Part shown: positions 8,598 to 17,109 of the stretch, piece after piece
Layout of the letters: the number at the start of each line of letters is the position of its first letter
How positions within the stretch are numbered: position 1 is the stretch's first letter
DNA from: Dawidia soli
GTDB taxonomy: Bacteria > Bacteroidota > Bacteroidia > Cytophagales > Cyclobacteriaceae
DNA length: 64,000 nucleotides
NCBI RefSeq assembly: GCF_018598185.1
Contig: NZ_JAHESC010000009.1
Span: forward strand, 62,001-126,000
Reading direction: 5' to 3'
Notes under the pieces: generated by a model
The model's database searches: none
Told to the model about the DNA's origin: nothing
The model's input: the letters and a program-made list of their open reading frames with translations, nothing else
Position numbers and translations under genes: made by a program

Positions 8598-8652
8598 GTG
8601 CTTTATCTGTGCTGCAACAGTGCTGTAACAGTGCCACAACAGTGCTTTAACA
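8598..8652. repeat. 11-bp-period tandem array (first copy)
   Basis: Five consecutive 11-bp units begin at 8598: GTGCTTTATCT, GTGCTGCAACA, GTGCTGTAACA, GTGCCACAACA, GTGCTTTAACA. More degenerate units with the same phase can be traced back to about 8566 (ATAAAGCATAG, TTAAAGCAGCC, ATCCTTATAGT). The array lies 30 bp beyond the stop codon of the His-tailed lipoprotein gene on the minus strand, where the unit reads TGTTACAGCAC. A related array with the same period occurs at 42719-42894. Eleven bases is not a multiple of three, and no frame through it is convincingly coding. Confidence 0.85.
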
Positions 8653-8682
8653 CTGGTTTTGGCCCGGCATTGCCCTGATGAT

Positions 8683-9126
8683 TTAGTGCTGGTGTTCGTG
8701 CTCGTGGCCGTGCCCGCCGTACCACATTTCCTGGATGTGATGGAATTCGTCGTGGATCTTGTTGAGGGACTCGCCGATGGCCTTGTCGTCGCCTTCTTTA
8801 ACGGTGGCGGCAAAGGCGGTGGCATCGGTGGCCAGTTGGCCGAGGGCGGCTTTGACCTCGTCGTTATTTACTTTTTCGGGCAGCGGGGCATTCTTCCACT
8901 GCTCGGCGCCGGTCGCCAGTGCCTCGGCTTTTTCCTTGGCGGGTGCGAGGTTGGCGGAGTCCTTATAGGGGTGGAACGCTTCGGCCATCAGCATGTGGAA
9001 GTCGTCCATTTCCTTCCATTCATCGGCGGCGGTGTCATGCTCGTGTGCTTCCTGCTTCTTGCCAGAACACGCCAGCGCTAGGGTGGCGATCACACACATC
9101 ATGCAGAAAAGGTTACGCTGTTTCAT
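8683..9126 (-). CDS. Hypothetical lipoprotein with His-rich C-terminus
   Basis: Protein of 147 residues. The N-terminus MKQRNLFCMMCVIATLALAC is a lipoprotein signal with a LALAC lipobox (Cys 20). The mature part is predominantly helical and acidic, with spaced His residues (EAHEHDTAADEW, DDFHMLMAEAFHPY, DEFHHIQEMWYGGHGHEHEH). The last eleven residues are almost half histidine. This suggests binding of transition metal ions in the periplasm or at the outer membrane, but no known domain was recognised. The helical spacing recalls four-helix-bundle cytochromes, yet there is no CxxCH. The gene starts 12 bp after the ABC transporter stop on the same strand, so they are probably co-transcribed. Confidence 0.8.
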   Translation of the reverse strand: MKQRNLFCMMCVIATLALACSGKKQEAHEHDTAADEWKEMDDFHMLMAEAFHPYKDSANLAPAKEKAEALATGAEQWKNAPLPEKVNNDEVKAALGQLATDATAFAATVKEGDDKAIGESLNKIHDEFHHIQEMWYGGHGHEHEHQH

Positions 9127-9138
9127 AGGGATCGGTGG

Positions 9139-12100
9139 TTATTTATCTCTTCGTTTATACTTGCGGTTGCCTTCCAACACCTTGATGAGTCCTTTCAGGG
9201 CGTCGAAATACAAGGTCAAAAATAGCACAAGTGTCATACTCCAGATCACCGCCAGGTTAAAATATAATGTATCGATCCGGCCGCCCAGGAACGGCTTGGT
9301 GGGTTGGTACAAATTCGCGGAGAAGTCCAGCGGGTGGGCGGGCTGGTGGTCGTCCTGGTAGATGGGATAGATCTTTTGCACCAGCTTTCCGTCGTACTCC
9401 ACAATGCGGTCGGGCGATGCCGTGTTCCTGACGGCGTCGGTCACGGCTTTGTTTACATACCGGGCTTTGTTACGCTCATACTCCCGGGCGTTCTCGGGCG
9501 TGTTTGTACTGGCTGTGATCAATCCCTCCTTCTCTTTTACCGCGCGGTCCATTTTGCGGGCGTAGTACTTCTTGAGTACGTTCAGGAACCGGGCGGTCTT
9601 GCGATAAACCGTCGAGTCGAATTTACCCACGGCCAGGCGCTCGACCTCGGGGAGCTGCGCATCGCCTACAAACTTCAACTCGTTTTTGATCTCGGTTTGC
9701 AACAGGTTGAGCGACGCCTCCACATTGTCGTTGCGTTTGACGCGCCAGCTGTTGGGGTGGTTCAGGCAGTAGGCCAACCGGGATTCCAGCTGGGGAATAT
9801 AGTATACCCGTTTGTAGTCCGATTCTGCCGCAACCTTATCGAGCTCATAGAACTGGCGTTCAAAGGGATTGTCTTTAAACTGGGTTACCATATAGGCCTC
9901 AAATGCCCAGCGCGACGCCATGGTCTCTCCCATGATGGGCACCCCTACGGGTTTGCCCACGCGGGGGTTGAACTTATCAAAGCTGATCACCACACCGCTC
10001 AGCAACAGTTGCGGAATAACCAGCACGGGGATCAGGATATAGATCGTTACCGCTGAGTTGAACGATGCCGAAATATTCAGGCCCAGCATGTTGGCAAAAC
10101 ACGAGCAACTGAACAGGATCACCCAGTAACGGATCTCGGTGAGCGGTATTTCCAGGATCAGATTACCGATGACGGTAAAGAGCAGCGTTTGGATCGCCGA
10201 CGACGCAAACATGACGGCCACCTTCGACACCAGGTAGCTGCTGCGGCTCAAATGCAAAAACTGTTCGCGTTTCAGGATGATACGGTCGCGGAAGATCTCC
10301 TCGGCGCTCATGGTCAGGCCGAGGAACAACGCCACCACCACACTCATAAAGAAGTATACGGGAATGTTGTAGTTGTTGTAAAAGCTATAGTCTGCCTCGC
10401 CATCGAGCACGTTGTAGTACTTGACCATGAACGCAATGAAGAACGCCAGCACCGGCGCTTCGAGCACGTTGATGAGCATGTACTGACGGTTGGCCAGTTT
10501 CGACAGAATGTCGCGGGTAATAAATACCTTCCATTGTTTGAACCAATCGGGGATCTCCTGCACGACCGGCAGCTCGTTGCGTAAGTGCTCGAGGCGCGGG
10601 ATCTTGATCTTTTGTTTGAAGTATTGATACCATTGCCCGGGCGATACCTTGCGGGTATTGGTCAGGCGGCCGTATTCGTTCACGACCTTGGTCTCGATAA
10701 TGCTGAAGATCTGCTCGGGGTTGATGTTACCACACTCCGGACAGGCGCCCTGCATTTTATTGGCGGCATTGATGATGTCGCGGAAGTAGATCACGGCCTC
10801 TACCGGGTTGCCATAGTAGATCTGGAAGCCGCCGACGTCCATGATGATCAGCGTGTCGAACATCTTGAAGATGTCGGACGAGGGCTGGTGAATGACCACA
10901 AACACCATCTTGCCCCGCAGCGACAGCTCCTTGAGCAAGTCCATGATGTTTTCCGAATCGCGCGACGACAGGCCCGACGTCGGTTCGTCCACGAACAGGA
11001 TGGTCGGCTCGCGCAGCAGCTCGAGGGCGATGTTCAGGCGCTTGCGCTGGCCACCGCTGATGGTCTTATTCAACGGCGAGCCTACCTTCAGGTCGCGGAT
11101 CTCGGTCAGGCCCAGGTTGATGAGCGTGCGCATGACTAGGTCGATGATCTGCTTGTCGGTATAATGATTAAAACACAGCTTGGCGGCATAGTATAGGTTT
11201 TGAAATACCGTCAGGTCGTCGATCAACAGATCGTCCTGCGGTACGTAACCGATGATGCCGTTGACCTTCTCCGGATTTTCGTGTATGTCGATGCCGTTGA
11301 CCAACACCCGGCCACTGGACGGTTTTTCCGAGCCGTTCAGGACGTTCAGCAAGGTAGACTTGCCCGAGCCACTGGCGCCCATAATGCCGATAAGCTTGCC
11401 GCCCTGCTCGGCCAGGTTCAGGTTTTGAATGCCTGCGCGGCCACTCTTAAAGTGGTAGAAGATGTGGTCGGCGGTAAAGGTTATGCCGGTACGGCTATCA
11501 TCGGTCAAAAACTTGCCGATGATATCGCTGTAATAGATCGGTCCTACCTTGTCGCCGCGGATCGTGCTGCCCGTGGGAAAGACGTCGATCTTCCGGCTTT
11601 TGAGCAGAATGCTATTCAGGTACAGCGTGGTGATGCCGAGGTATTTTATGAAGTATGTCTCGGCGTCGGGCAACCGGAGAATGGCGATGAGGCCGGTCAG
11701 GTCTTTTTCGATAATGCGGGGACCATCGTAGTGACCGGAGCCTTCGTCGATCACCAATACCTGCTTGGACAACAGCTCGTCGATGTCCTGGCCGATGATA
11801 AACTGCTGGAGCGCATGGACGTCGGGCTGGGGAATCCTCAGGGCCTGGCCTATGTAGAAGATCAGGTTTTCCTGACGATCGGAGATCGCGGTGCGGTCGA
11901 TATAGACCAGCTCAATGATCTTGACCACCATCACCAGCTTCTGCTGCATGGTCAGGGCCTGGTTCACCTGCTTGATGATGTGCATGATCTTAGACCAGTC
12001 GTCTACGAACTGCTGGGTGTCGGCATCGAGGTTGTCAAGCTCCTGCCGGGCGTTGATCTGGTTTACCTGGCAGAACTCATCGAAGAGCTTGAGGTAATAG

Positions 12101-12228
12101 TTGGTGGCCTCCCGGTTAAGGTGCAGGCCCAGGAATTCCTTTATCTTGTTCCGCTCGTCTTCGGTAATGCGCTCGCGTACAACAATGGCAAAAAGTTGAA
12201 TGATCGCCTTGAGTAATTCTTCACTCAT
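9139..12228 (-). CDS. ABCG-type ABC transporter with N-terminal TerB-like domain
   Basis: Fused ATPase-permease of 1029 residues. Residues 1-150 look like a TerB-like helical domain (EELLKAIIQLFAIVVRERIT, then ELVYIDRTAISDRQEN). A short beta-rich segment (RKIDVFPTGSTIRGDKVGPI) follows. The nucleotide-binding domain has Walker A GASGSGKST (about residue 285), signature ISGGQRKRLNI (about 390), Walker B TILFVDEPTSG and the H-loop VFVVIHQPS. After GACPECGNINPEQI (a CxxC pair) comes an ABC-2-type membrane domain (about residues 590-790), a long soluble insert, and a last membrane helix near residue 1000. Half-transporters of this layout are common in Bacteroidota, with unknown substrates. It is followed 12 bp later by the His-tailed lipoprotein. 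Confidence 0.88.
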   Translation of the reverse strand: MSEELLKAIIQLFAIVVRERITEDERNKIKEFLGLHLNREATNYYLKLFDEFCQVNQINARQELDNLDADTQQFVDDWSKIMHIIKQVNQALTMQQKLVMVVKIIELVYIDRTAISDRQENLIFYIGQALRIPQPDVHALQQFIIGQDIDELLSKQVLVIDEGSGHYDGPRIIEKDLTGLIAILRLPDAETYFIKYLGITTLYLNSILLKSRKIDVFPTGSTIRGDKVGPIYYSDIIGKFLTDDSRTGITFTADHIFYHFKSGRAGIQNLNLAEQGGKLIGIMGASGSGKSTLLNVLNGSEKPSSGRVLVNGIDIHENPEKVNGIIGYVPQDDLLIDDLTVFQNLYYAAKLCFNHYTDKQIIDLVMRTLINLGLTEIRDLKVGSPLNKTISGGQRKRLNIALELLREPTILFVDEPTSGLSSRDSENIMDLLKELSLRGKMVFVVIHQPSSDIFKMFDTLIIMDVGGFQIYYGNPVEAVIYFRDIINAANKMQGACPECGNINPEQIFSIIETKVVNEYGRLTNTRKVSPGQWYQYFKQKIKIPRLEHLRNELPVVQEIPDWFKQWKVFITRDILSKLANRQYMLINVLEAPVLAFFIAFMVKYYNVLDGEADYSFYNNYNIPVYFFMSVVVALFLGLTMSAEEIFRDRIILKREQFLHLSRSSYLVSKVAVMFASSAIQTLLFTVIGNLILEIPLTEIRYWVILFSCSCFANMLGLNISASFNSAVTIYILIPVLVIPQLLLSGVVISFDKFNPRVGKPVGVPIMGETMASRWAFEAYMVTQFKDNPFERQFYELDKVAAESDYKRVYYIPQLESRLAYCLNHPNSWRVKRNDNVEASLNLLQTEIKNELKFVGDAQLPEVERLAVGKFDSTVYRKTARFLNVLKKYYARKMDRAVKEKEGLITASTNTPENAREYERNKARYVNKAVTDAVRNTASPDRIVEYDGKLVQKIYPIYQDDHQPAHPLDFSANLYQPTKPFLGGRIDTLYFNLAVIWSMTLVLFLTLYFDALKGLIKVLEGNRKYKRRDK

Positions 12229-12300
12229 AGAAAAAGTCTAGGTCGTCCAAAATAGCAATTAAAATGTAAATGCATGCAGTTGGGAGGGCTTACAAAAAAC

Positions 12301-12326
12301 AAAAAGAGCGGAAATTCCGCTCTTTC
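12301..12326 (-). terminator. Intrinsic terminator after tail-specific protease gene
   Basis: The stem AAAGAGCGGAA pairs perfectly with TTCCGCTCTTT around a one-base loop region. On the minus strand it is followed by T-rich sequence (TTTTTGTTTTTTG). It lies 24 bp past the stop of the S41 protease gene and upstream of the ABC transporter gene. Confidence 0.85.
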
Positions 12327-12349
12327 TGGTTCTATCGGGATGCCCCGGC

Positions 12350-14389
12350 TCAGCCGATCTTGGTGGTGATCAGGTCACTCAGGACAAACAGGCCTTCGCG
12401 GAGATATTCGTCATCCAGGTCGTCGAGGGTCTTCGGCTCGGGCACTTCCTTGTTCGGAATATGGCCTTGCATTTTGGTGTTGGTGGCCTTTTTCTGTTCG
12501 GCCTCTTCCATTTCTTTCTTGCGTACGCCTTCGTTCAGCGACACCCGTGTGTCGCGATAGCTCTTGCGGATCTCATCGGTCTCGACCACAAACTGGCTCA
12601 GCGACTTATCGGTCTTCAGACGCTCCTGGTAGGCTTTATTGAGGTTGGTCAGCACCTTGTCGTTGATGACCGGGGTCTTCTGGAACAGTGTACCGTTGAT
12701 CTCGTCCCAGGGCATGGCACTGGGGCTGGCGCTTTCACCAAACTGTTCGGGGTCCAGCGCGGTAGGCAACAATACGTCGGGGGTTACACCCTTGTTCTGG
12801 GTGCTGCTGCCGGTTACGCGATAGAATTTCTGGAACGTGAGCTTCAGCTCGCCCACCTGGTTGGCGGGGTCGTTGATAAAACGGTTCAGATCGATCACGG
12901 TTTGTACGGTGCCCTTTCCAAAGGTGGACTCTCCTACTACCACGCCGCGGTGATAGTCCTGGATCGCACCGGCAAAGATCTCGGATGCCGAGGCGCTAAA
13001 CCGGTTGGTGAGCACAACCAGCGGGCCGTTGTAACCGATGGCCGGGTTGTTATCGGTCATGACTTCGGTCTTATTGATGGTGTTCCGCACCTGTACTACC
13101 GGGCCGTTTTTGATGAACAGGCCGGTCAGGTCGATGGCTTCGGTAAGCGAACCACCGCCGTTGTTGCGCAGGTCGAGTACCAGGCCGCTGATGTTTTCGG
13201 ATTGCAATTCTTTGATGAGACGCTGTACGTCGCGGGTGGTGCTGGTATAGTTGGGATCTCCTTTTTGATAGGCGTCAAAGTCCATGTAGAAGCTCGGCAG
13301 GGTGATCACGCCCAGGCTCATGTCTTTTCCGTCTTTCTGATAGTGGATCACGCTTTTCTTGGCCTGCTGGTCTTCGAGCTTGATCTTGTCGCGGACGATC
13401 TGAATGATCCTGGGTGGGCCGTTCAGTCCCGTTTCGGCCGGCAGGATCTGCAGGCGTACCGTAGTGCCTTTGGGGCCCTTGATGAGCTTAACGACATCGT
13501 CTATGCGCCAGCCGATCACGTCGACCATGTCGCCGTCGCCCTGGGCTACGCCGATGATACGGTCGTTGTTGTGCACGAGCTTGCTTTTATCGGCGGGGCC
13601 ACCGGGGATAACCTCGGCGATCTTGGTGTAGTCGTTTTCGGTCTGCAGTTTGGCACCGATACCTTCCAGCGACAGGCTCATCTGCTGTTTGAACAGGTCG
13701 GCGGCACGCGGCGAGAAGTAGTTGGTGTGGGGATCATATGACTCGGTAATGCTGTTCATGTACATGCTGAACACGTCTTCCGAGTTGAATTGCAATATGG
13801 ATTTGCTGAAGCGCTCGTAACGCTCGCGCAGCATCCGCTCGATGTCCTCCGGCGTCTTGCCGGCGAGCTTCAGGCTGAGGGCCTGGCTCTTGACGATCTT
13901 ACGCCACACTTCGTCAAGCTCCTGCTCATTCTTAGCCCAGGGCTCTTTGTCACGATCGGACTCGTAGTATTCGTCGGCCGTGTAGGTGAATTGTTGCTTG
14001 AGCAGTGTATTGAAAATGTAGTCCATACGCGTGTTGAACCGTTTCCGGAACACGGCATAGATGTCATACGCTATGTTCACATTTTCGGCCCGCGTCAGAT
14101 CGTCGATCTTGTAGCGATAGGGCTCGAAGCTTTTCACATCGGCCGCCGTGAAATAGGTTTTATTGTTATCGAGGCTCTTCACGTATTCATCCAGGATGAC
14201 CGAGGACATGGAATCGTTGAGCGACAGCTTGCGATAGTGATTGTTGTCCAGGATGTAGGTGATCACCTTAGCTTCCTTTCCATATACGGGCTTGGGCTTC
14301 AGCCGGGTTGTGTCAGATACGTTTGCGGCTAAGGTTGTTGCAAACAACGCTATGCTCGCCAACCCTGCAAAAATCATTTTCTTCATCAT
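12350..14389 (-). CDS. prc: Carboxy-terminal-processing peptidase (tail-specific protease, S41)
   Basis: Start placed at ATG 14389 (MMKKMIFAGLASIALFATTL signal peptide; 14386 is equally possible, 14422 would spoil the signal). The periplasmic protease of about 679 residues degrades or trims proteins at their C-termini. Domains in order: a helical N-terminal region (RKLSLNDSMSSVILDEYVKS, then SLDNNKTYF), a PDZ domain (about 240-320; GIGAKLQTENDYTKIAEVIP, GGPADKSKLVHNNDRIIGV), the S41 core with SGLVLDLRNNGGGSL and the Ser-Lys dyad in RFSASASEIFAGAI / GESTFGKGTVQT, and a C-terminal Prc-specific region ending in a Glu/Lys-rich stretch. The length matches E. coli Prc (682). It is followed by a strong terminator. 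Confidence 0.95.
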   Translation of the reverse strand: MMKKMIFAGLASIALFATTLAANVSDTTRLKPKPVYGKEAKVITYILDNNHYRKLSLNDSMSSVILDEYVKSLDNNKTYFTAADVKSFEPYRYKIDDLTRAENVNIAYDIYAVFRKRFNTRMDYIFNTLLKQQFTYTADEYYESDRDKEPWAKNEQELDEVWRKIVKSQALSLKLAGKTPEDIERMLRERYERFSKSILQFNSEDVFSMYMNSITESYDPHTNYFSPRAADLFKQQMSLSLEGIGAKLQTENDYTKIAEVIPGGPADKSKLVHNNDRIIGVAQGDGDMVDVIGWRIDDVVKLIKGPKGTTVRLQILPAETGLNGPPRIIQIVRDKIKLEDQQAKKSVIHYQKDGKDMSLGVITLPSFYMDFDAYQKGDPNYTSTTRDVQRLIKELQSENISGLVLDLRNNGGGSLTEAIDLTGLFIKNGPVVQVRNTINKTEVMTDNNPAIGYNGPLVVLTNRFSASASEIFAGAIQDYHRGVVVGESTFGKGTVQTVIDLNRFINDPANQVGELKLTFQKFYRVTGSSTQNKGVTPDVLLPTALDPEQFGESASPSAMPWDEINGTLFQKTPVINDKVLTNLNKAYQERLKTDKSLSQFVVETDEIRKSYRDTRVSLNEGVRKKEMEEAEQKKATNTKMQGHIPNKEVPEPKTLDDLDDEYLREGLFVLSDLITTKIG

Positions 14390-14460
14390 CACTCCGTCAT
14401 TTTTGGTATTACATAGAGGCAAATCCCATGCCCCGATTCCTATAACGTAAAAAGCCCGGC

Positions 14461-15354
14461 TTATGATCCTTTTTCAGCATCATATTCGTCTAAAAACTTT
14501 TGGGCCTGCTCCATATTCTGGAATTCAAAAAATTTCTTGCCTGAAATGCTGGAGTGGATCTCGATCCGGACCATGTCGATGTTCTTATTACGTTTAAAGG
14601 TGTGCATGCCCGCTTTGCGGTAGTCGTCGGCTTCTTTTGTGGAGATGTTATAGGCTGTAGCGCGCACGGACTTGCAGTAGGAACACTGAAAGTGCTTAAT
14701 TAATTCGCCCGCAGCGTCCTTGCTGGGGTGACGGGTGATCTCTTCTTTCACGATCTTCATCGTATAAAAGCCACAGCTGTTGCAACGCAGGGCTTGCAGG
14801 TGACCGGGATACTTGTCCACTTTTACCTCACCTGATTTCTCATCCATCCACACATCGTAGTCAATTGAGAACACATTTTCCTCGGCCTGCATGCCTTCCT
14901 CCAGGTGTACGTCCTCCTCTTCTTCGCTCAGCAGGCGCATGGTGTTGCCATCTTTGCTGATGCGGGGCATGTACCGCCACTTGCGCAGCTTTTTGTTCAA
15001 CACCGTTGGATAGTAGTAGTCCAGTACCAGAAACGCCACGTACGCCACCAGCGTGCCACCGGCGATGGACATAAACAACCGTACAAAGAACCAGATCTCC
15101 ACTGTGTTGAGCTTGCCCATACCGTAGAGGTTGATGAACATCGTGGCTGCCACAGCAAAGCACACGAACATCTTCTTGTAGTTCCGGATCTCTTTCTTGT
15201 TGATGTAATCGTATTTGGCTTTGTAGTCCTTGATGGTCGAGACGCGCAGCTTGTGTAACAGGTAGATCATGATACCGGCGGCTATCATGAGTATCGCACC
15301 CGTTATCATCGAGTAGTGCCAAATATCAAGAAAGGGATTAGAAGTAGGTTCCAT
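14461..15354 (-). CDS. Membrane protein with C-terminal zinc ribbon, unknown function
   Basis: Protein of 297 residues. Three hydrophobic helices occupy the first 120 residues (SMITGAILMIAAGIMIYLL; MFVCFAVAATMFINLY; IWFFVRLFMSIAGGTLVAYV then LVLDYYYPTVL). A cytoplasmic part of about 170 residues follows, with an acidic linker (LLSEEEEDVHLEEG). Two CxxC pairs, CNSC at about residue 192 and CSYC at about 227, could form a zinc ribbon. I do not recognise a named family, although similar proteins occur widely in Cytophagales. It stands alone, with 39 bp between its stop and the longest possible reading of prc, and 335 bp upstream to the next gene. Confidence 0.82.
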   Translation of the reverse strand: MEPTSNPFLDIWHYSMITGAILMIAAGIMIYLLHKLRVSTIKDYKAKYDYINKKEIRNYKKMFVCFAVAATMFINLYGMGKLNTVEIWFFVRLFMSIAGGTLVAYVAFLVLDYYYPTVLNKKLRKWRYMPRISKDGNTMRLLSEEEEDVHLEEGMQAEENVFSIDYDVWMDEKSGEVKVDKYPGHLQALRCNSCGFYTMKIVKEEITRHPSKDAAGELIKHFQCSYCKSVRATAYNISTKEADDYRKAGMHTFKRNKNIDMVRIEIHSSISGKKFFEFQNMEQAQKFLDEYDAEKGS

Positions 15355-15689
15355 AGGGGTCGTTAGTGTTTTAAATATACTGATTTAAACGAATTGCTAT
15401 CAGTCAAACGTTTGTTGTCTGTCATTATTTCGGCAGCGGTCATGTTCGCGTACGGCTGGTATAAACATCACGCCCGTGCACGGATATACTTCGACGAAAC
15501 GCAGGGCAGCACGTCTCTCCTGCTATTTCTGCGGTCCACAAACCCATAATTAATTAACAATCAAACACTTAATCACCATTTTAAGCGATCTATCCCCCTC
15601 CATTGAGGATTATGAGTGTAGAAAAGATTGTGCATTTTTACACACAAAACGTATCCCTAGATGCTATTTTTTCGTAGTATTGTGTAATA
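15355..15689. other. Intergenic region between divergent genes
   Basis: A stretch of 335 bp separating the divergently read membrane protein gene (-) and a small hypothetical gene (+). The part from about 15547 to 15690 is AT-rich and probably holds the promoter of the (+) gene; TAGTATTG at 15675-15682 is one mismatch from a TAnnTTTG box. TATATTTA near 15373-15380 (minus strand) is a similar near-match for the (-) gene. No RNA gene or repeat was seen. Confidence 0.5.
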
Positions 15690-15944
15690 ATGCACAACGC
15701 CATGAGCGAGCATCTTCGTACCCAGATCGACCAAGAATTCGAATCGTTCACGCGGCGGAACTTCGAAACGCCTACGTCCTGCCGGAACCTGGATCAGATC
15801 CGGTTCTATGTGCACGAGCTTTGTCTGAAGATCGATGAGCTCGAGTCGCGGTTTCAATATGTGCCGTCCGGTGCTTTTACGTTGCTGGCCCAATACAATG
15901 CCTGCCAGAACAATATGTCACACGTTGATTTCAGAGACCTTTAG
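15690..15944 (+). CDS. Small hypothetical protein
   Basis: Open frame of 84 codons (an alternative ATG at 15702). The product has a helical, charged N-terminal half (SEHLRTQIDQEFESFTRRNF) and a middle segment LDQIRFYVHELCLKIDELES that looks like an amphipathic helix. No known domain was recognised. Codon use resembles neighbouring genes and an AT-rich upstream region precedes it. It is followed by another small frame at 15957 on the same strand. Function unknown. Confidence 0.6.
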   Translation: MHNAMSEHLRTQIDQEFESFTRRNFETPTSCRNLDQIRFYVHELCLKIDELESRFQYVPSGAFTLLAQYNACQNNMSHVDFRDL

Positions 15945-15956
15945 CCATGACGCACT

Positions 15957-16184
15957 ATGCGGTATATTCCATCGCCGATCCCGCTGCAATACAGCTATAT
16001 CTATAGTGCCACTGCGAACGGCTCGGGGCGGATGCAATACCATCGCATCAAGCCGGGTTTCAGCAAGCTGCGCATCAGCCGGCAGGAGTTCATCAAGGCC
16101 TACAACGAGTCGCAGATCCTCGCGATCAACCCGCTGCAATTGAGCGGACAGGACATGGTGTTCCAGTTCGAATTTTATACGTAA
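15957..16184 (+). CDS. Small hypothetical protein
   Basis: Open frame of 75 codons starting 12 bp after the preceding small gene. The sequence begins MRYIPSPIPLQYSYIYSATA and has a basic middle (YHRIKPGFSKLRISRQEF) and the tail GQDMVFQFEFYT. No domain was recognised. It may be co-transcribed with the 84-codon gene upstream. Its last 10 bases overlap the 3' end of the convergent MazG-like gene. It is real only with moderate likelihood. Confidence 0.5.
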   Translation: MRYIPSPIPLQYSYIYSATANGSGRMQYHRIKPGFSKLRISRQEFIKAYNESQILAINPLQLSGQDMVFQFEFYT

Positions 16185-16651
16185 GACTCTACGATGCCTG
16201 CCAGGTCGGCCGGGCTGTAATAAATCGACTTGATCGTTTTGTTATCCGACTTACGGTATACCAGCCACTTGCCATTCTCTTCGGTATAATAACACTCTGT
16301 ACCGTCTTTCTTTTTATAGTGTTCGACGGTGGCTTTGGCTTCGTCTTCCGTGCGGCAGGCCTTGCTCATGTTCGAGCGTTGCACTTCCTCGAAGAGGGTT
16401 TTGAATTTGTCGCCGAGACCGAACTCGAGGATGGCACCGGCCAACACGTATTGCAGGTCGCACAAGGCGTCGGCTACTTCCACAATGTCTTTTTCCAGGA
16501 TGGCCACTTCCAATTCTTTCAGCTCTTCCGCCAGCAGGGCTACACGTAGTTTGCAGCGGTCTTCAGAAGGAATGGCGGGTTTCTCCAGCACGGGGTGTTT
16601 GAACGTATTGTGGAATTCTGCTACAAGCGCCAGGGCATCAGGTTGTTTCAT
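16175..16651 (-). CDS. MazG-like nucleoside triphosphate pyrophosphohydrolase family protein
   Basis: Protein of 158 residues. The N-terminal 110 residues match the all-alpha NTP pyrophosphatase superfamily (MazG/HisE/iMazG): MKQPDALALVAEFHNTFKHP, then LAEELKELEVAI with the ExxE metal-binding pair, and VEVADALCDLQYVLAGAI with the ExxxD-type second pair. Such enzymes hydrolyse (d)NTPs or modified nucleotides to NMP and PPi. An extension of about 45 residues (KDGTECYYTEENGKWLVYRK) follows the catalytic domain. It is single, with a convergent overlap of 10 bp with a small gene. Confidence 0.85.
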   Translation of the reverse strand: MKQPDALALVAEFHNTFKHPVLEKPAIPSEDRCKLRVALLAEELKELEVAILEKDIVEVADALCDLQYVLAGAILEFGLGDKFKTLFEEVQRSNMSKACRTEDEAKATVEHYKKKDGTECYYTEENGKWLVYRKSDNKTIKSIYYSPADLAGIVESYV

Positions 16652-16734
16652 AGTAAAAAGCGTGGTTCTGATCGTTTTAATGTCGATTTAATGTTCCAAT
16701 AAAGCGAAAGGAAAACAATTTTGAAAAAAACACG

Positions 16735-16742
16735 TACTTTTG
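16735..16742 (+). promoter_or_regulatory. Candidate -7 promoter box (TACTTTTG)
   Basis: TACTTTTG is an exact match to the Bacteroidota -7 consensus TAnnTTTG, only 4 bp before the ATG of the 120-codon gene. A TTG at the usual -33 spacing is not visible. If used, the mRNA would begin at or near the start codon. Confidence 0.35.
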
Positions 16743-16746
16743 AGGA

Positions 16747-17109
16747 ATGAAGGTTTTCAGAAACCAGGTCGTACGTAGGCTAGCAACCCTGTTTACAGGT
16801 GTTGTGTTTCTGAACATGAGCTTCTTTCTGGCGGAGGTATCTGCCCTGAAGCTGACCCAAAACAAAAAGATGGTGGAGAATATCGCCAAGCTTGTCGCAG
16901 GGGCCGCTTCGGAAGAAGAGAAAGATGTCTTTGGAGGCAACGGTAGCGAAGACCTGAAAGGTGTTACCGAAATAGACCTCCTGCTCGACCACAGAACCTC
17001 CCCCGACGATTATTCTGTTGTTCCACAACAGCTTACCTATATGGCCAGCCATGGCCAAAAAACACTCGCCGGTACACGCGATACCGAAATACAACCTCCC
17101 GAAGCCTAA
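16747..17109 (+). CDS. Hypothetical exported protein
   Basis: Open frame of 120 codons. The N-terminus MKVFRNQVVRRLATLFTGVV followed by FLNMSFFLAEVSAL is basic then hydrophobic, giving a signal peptide or membrane anchor. The remaining 85 residues are hydrophilic (KLTQNKKMVENIAKLVAGAA, then SEEEKDVFGGNGSEDL) without Cys or a known domain. An exact -7 box lies just 4 bp upstream of the ATG, so a start further in (ATG 16816, MSFFLAEVSAL) should be considered, although that would lose the basic n-region. Unknown function. Confidence 0.6.
   Translation: MKVFRNQVVRRLATLFTGVVFLNMSFFLAEVSALKLTQNKKMVENIAKLVAGAASEEEKDVFGGNGSEDLKGVTEIDLLLDHRTSPDDYSVVPQQLTYMASHGQKTLAGTRDTEIQPPEA

Noticed and set aside
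12461-13741. A long open frame of 426 codons on the plus strand
   Set aside because: Antisense shadow of the S41 protease gene: low-complexity Val/Gly/Asp composition, and the minus strand carries all catalytic motifs.
15442-15549. A 35-codon frame on the plus strand in the intergenic region
   Set aside because: No ribosome-binding or promoter signal, no recognisable pattern, and the length is expected by chance.
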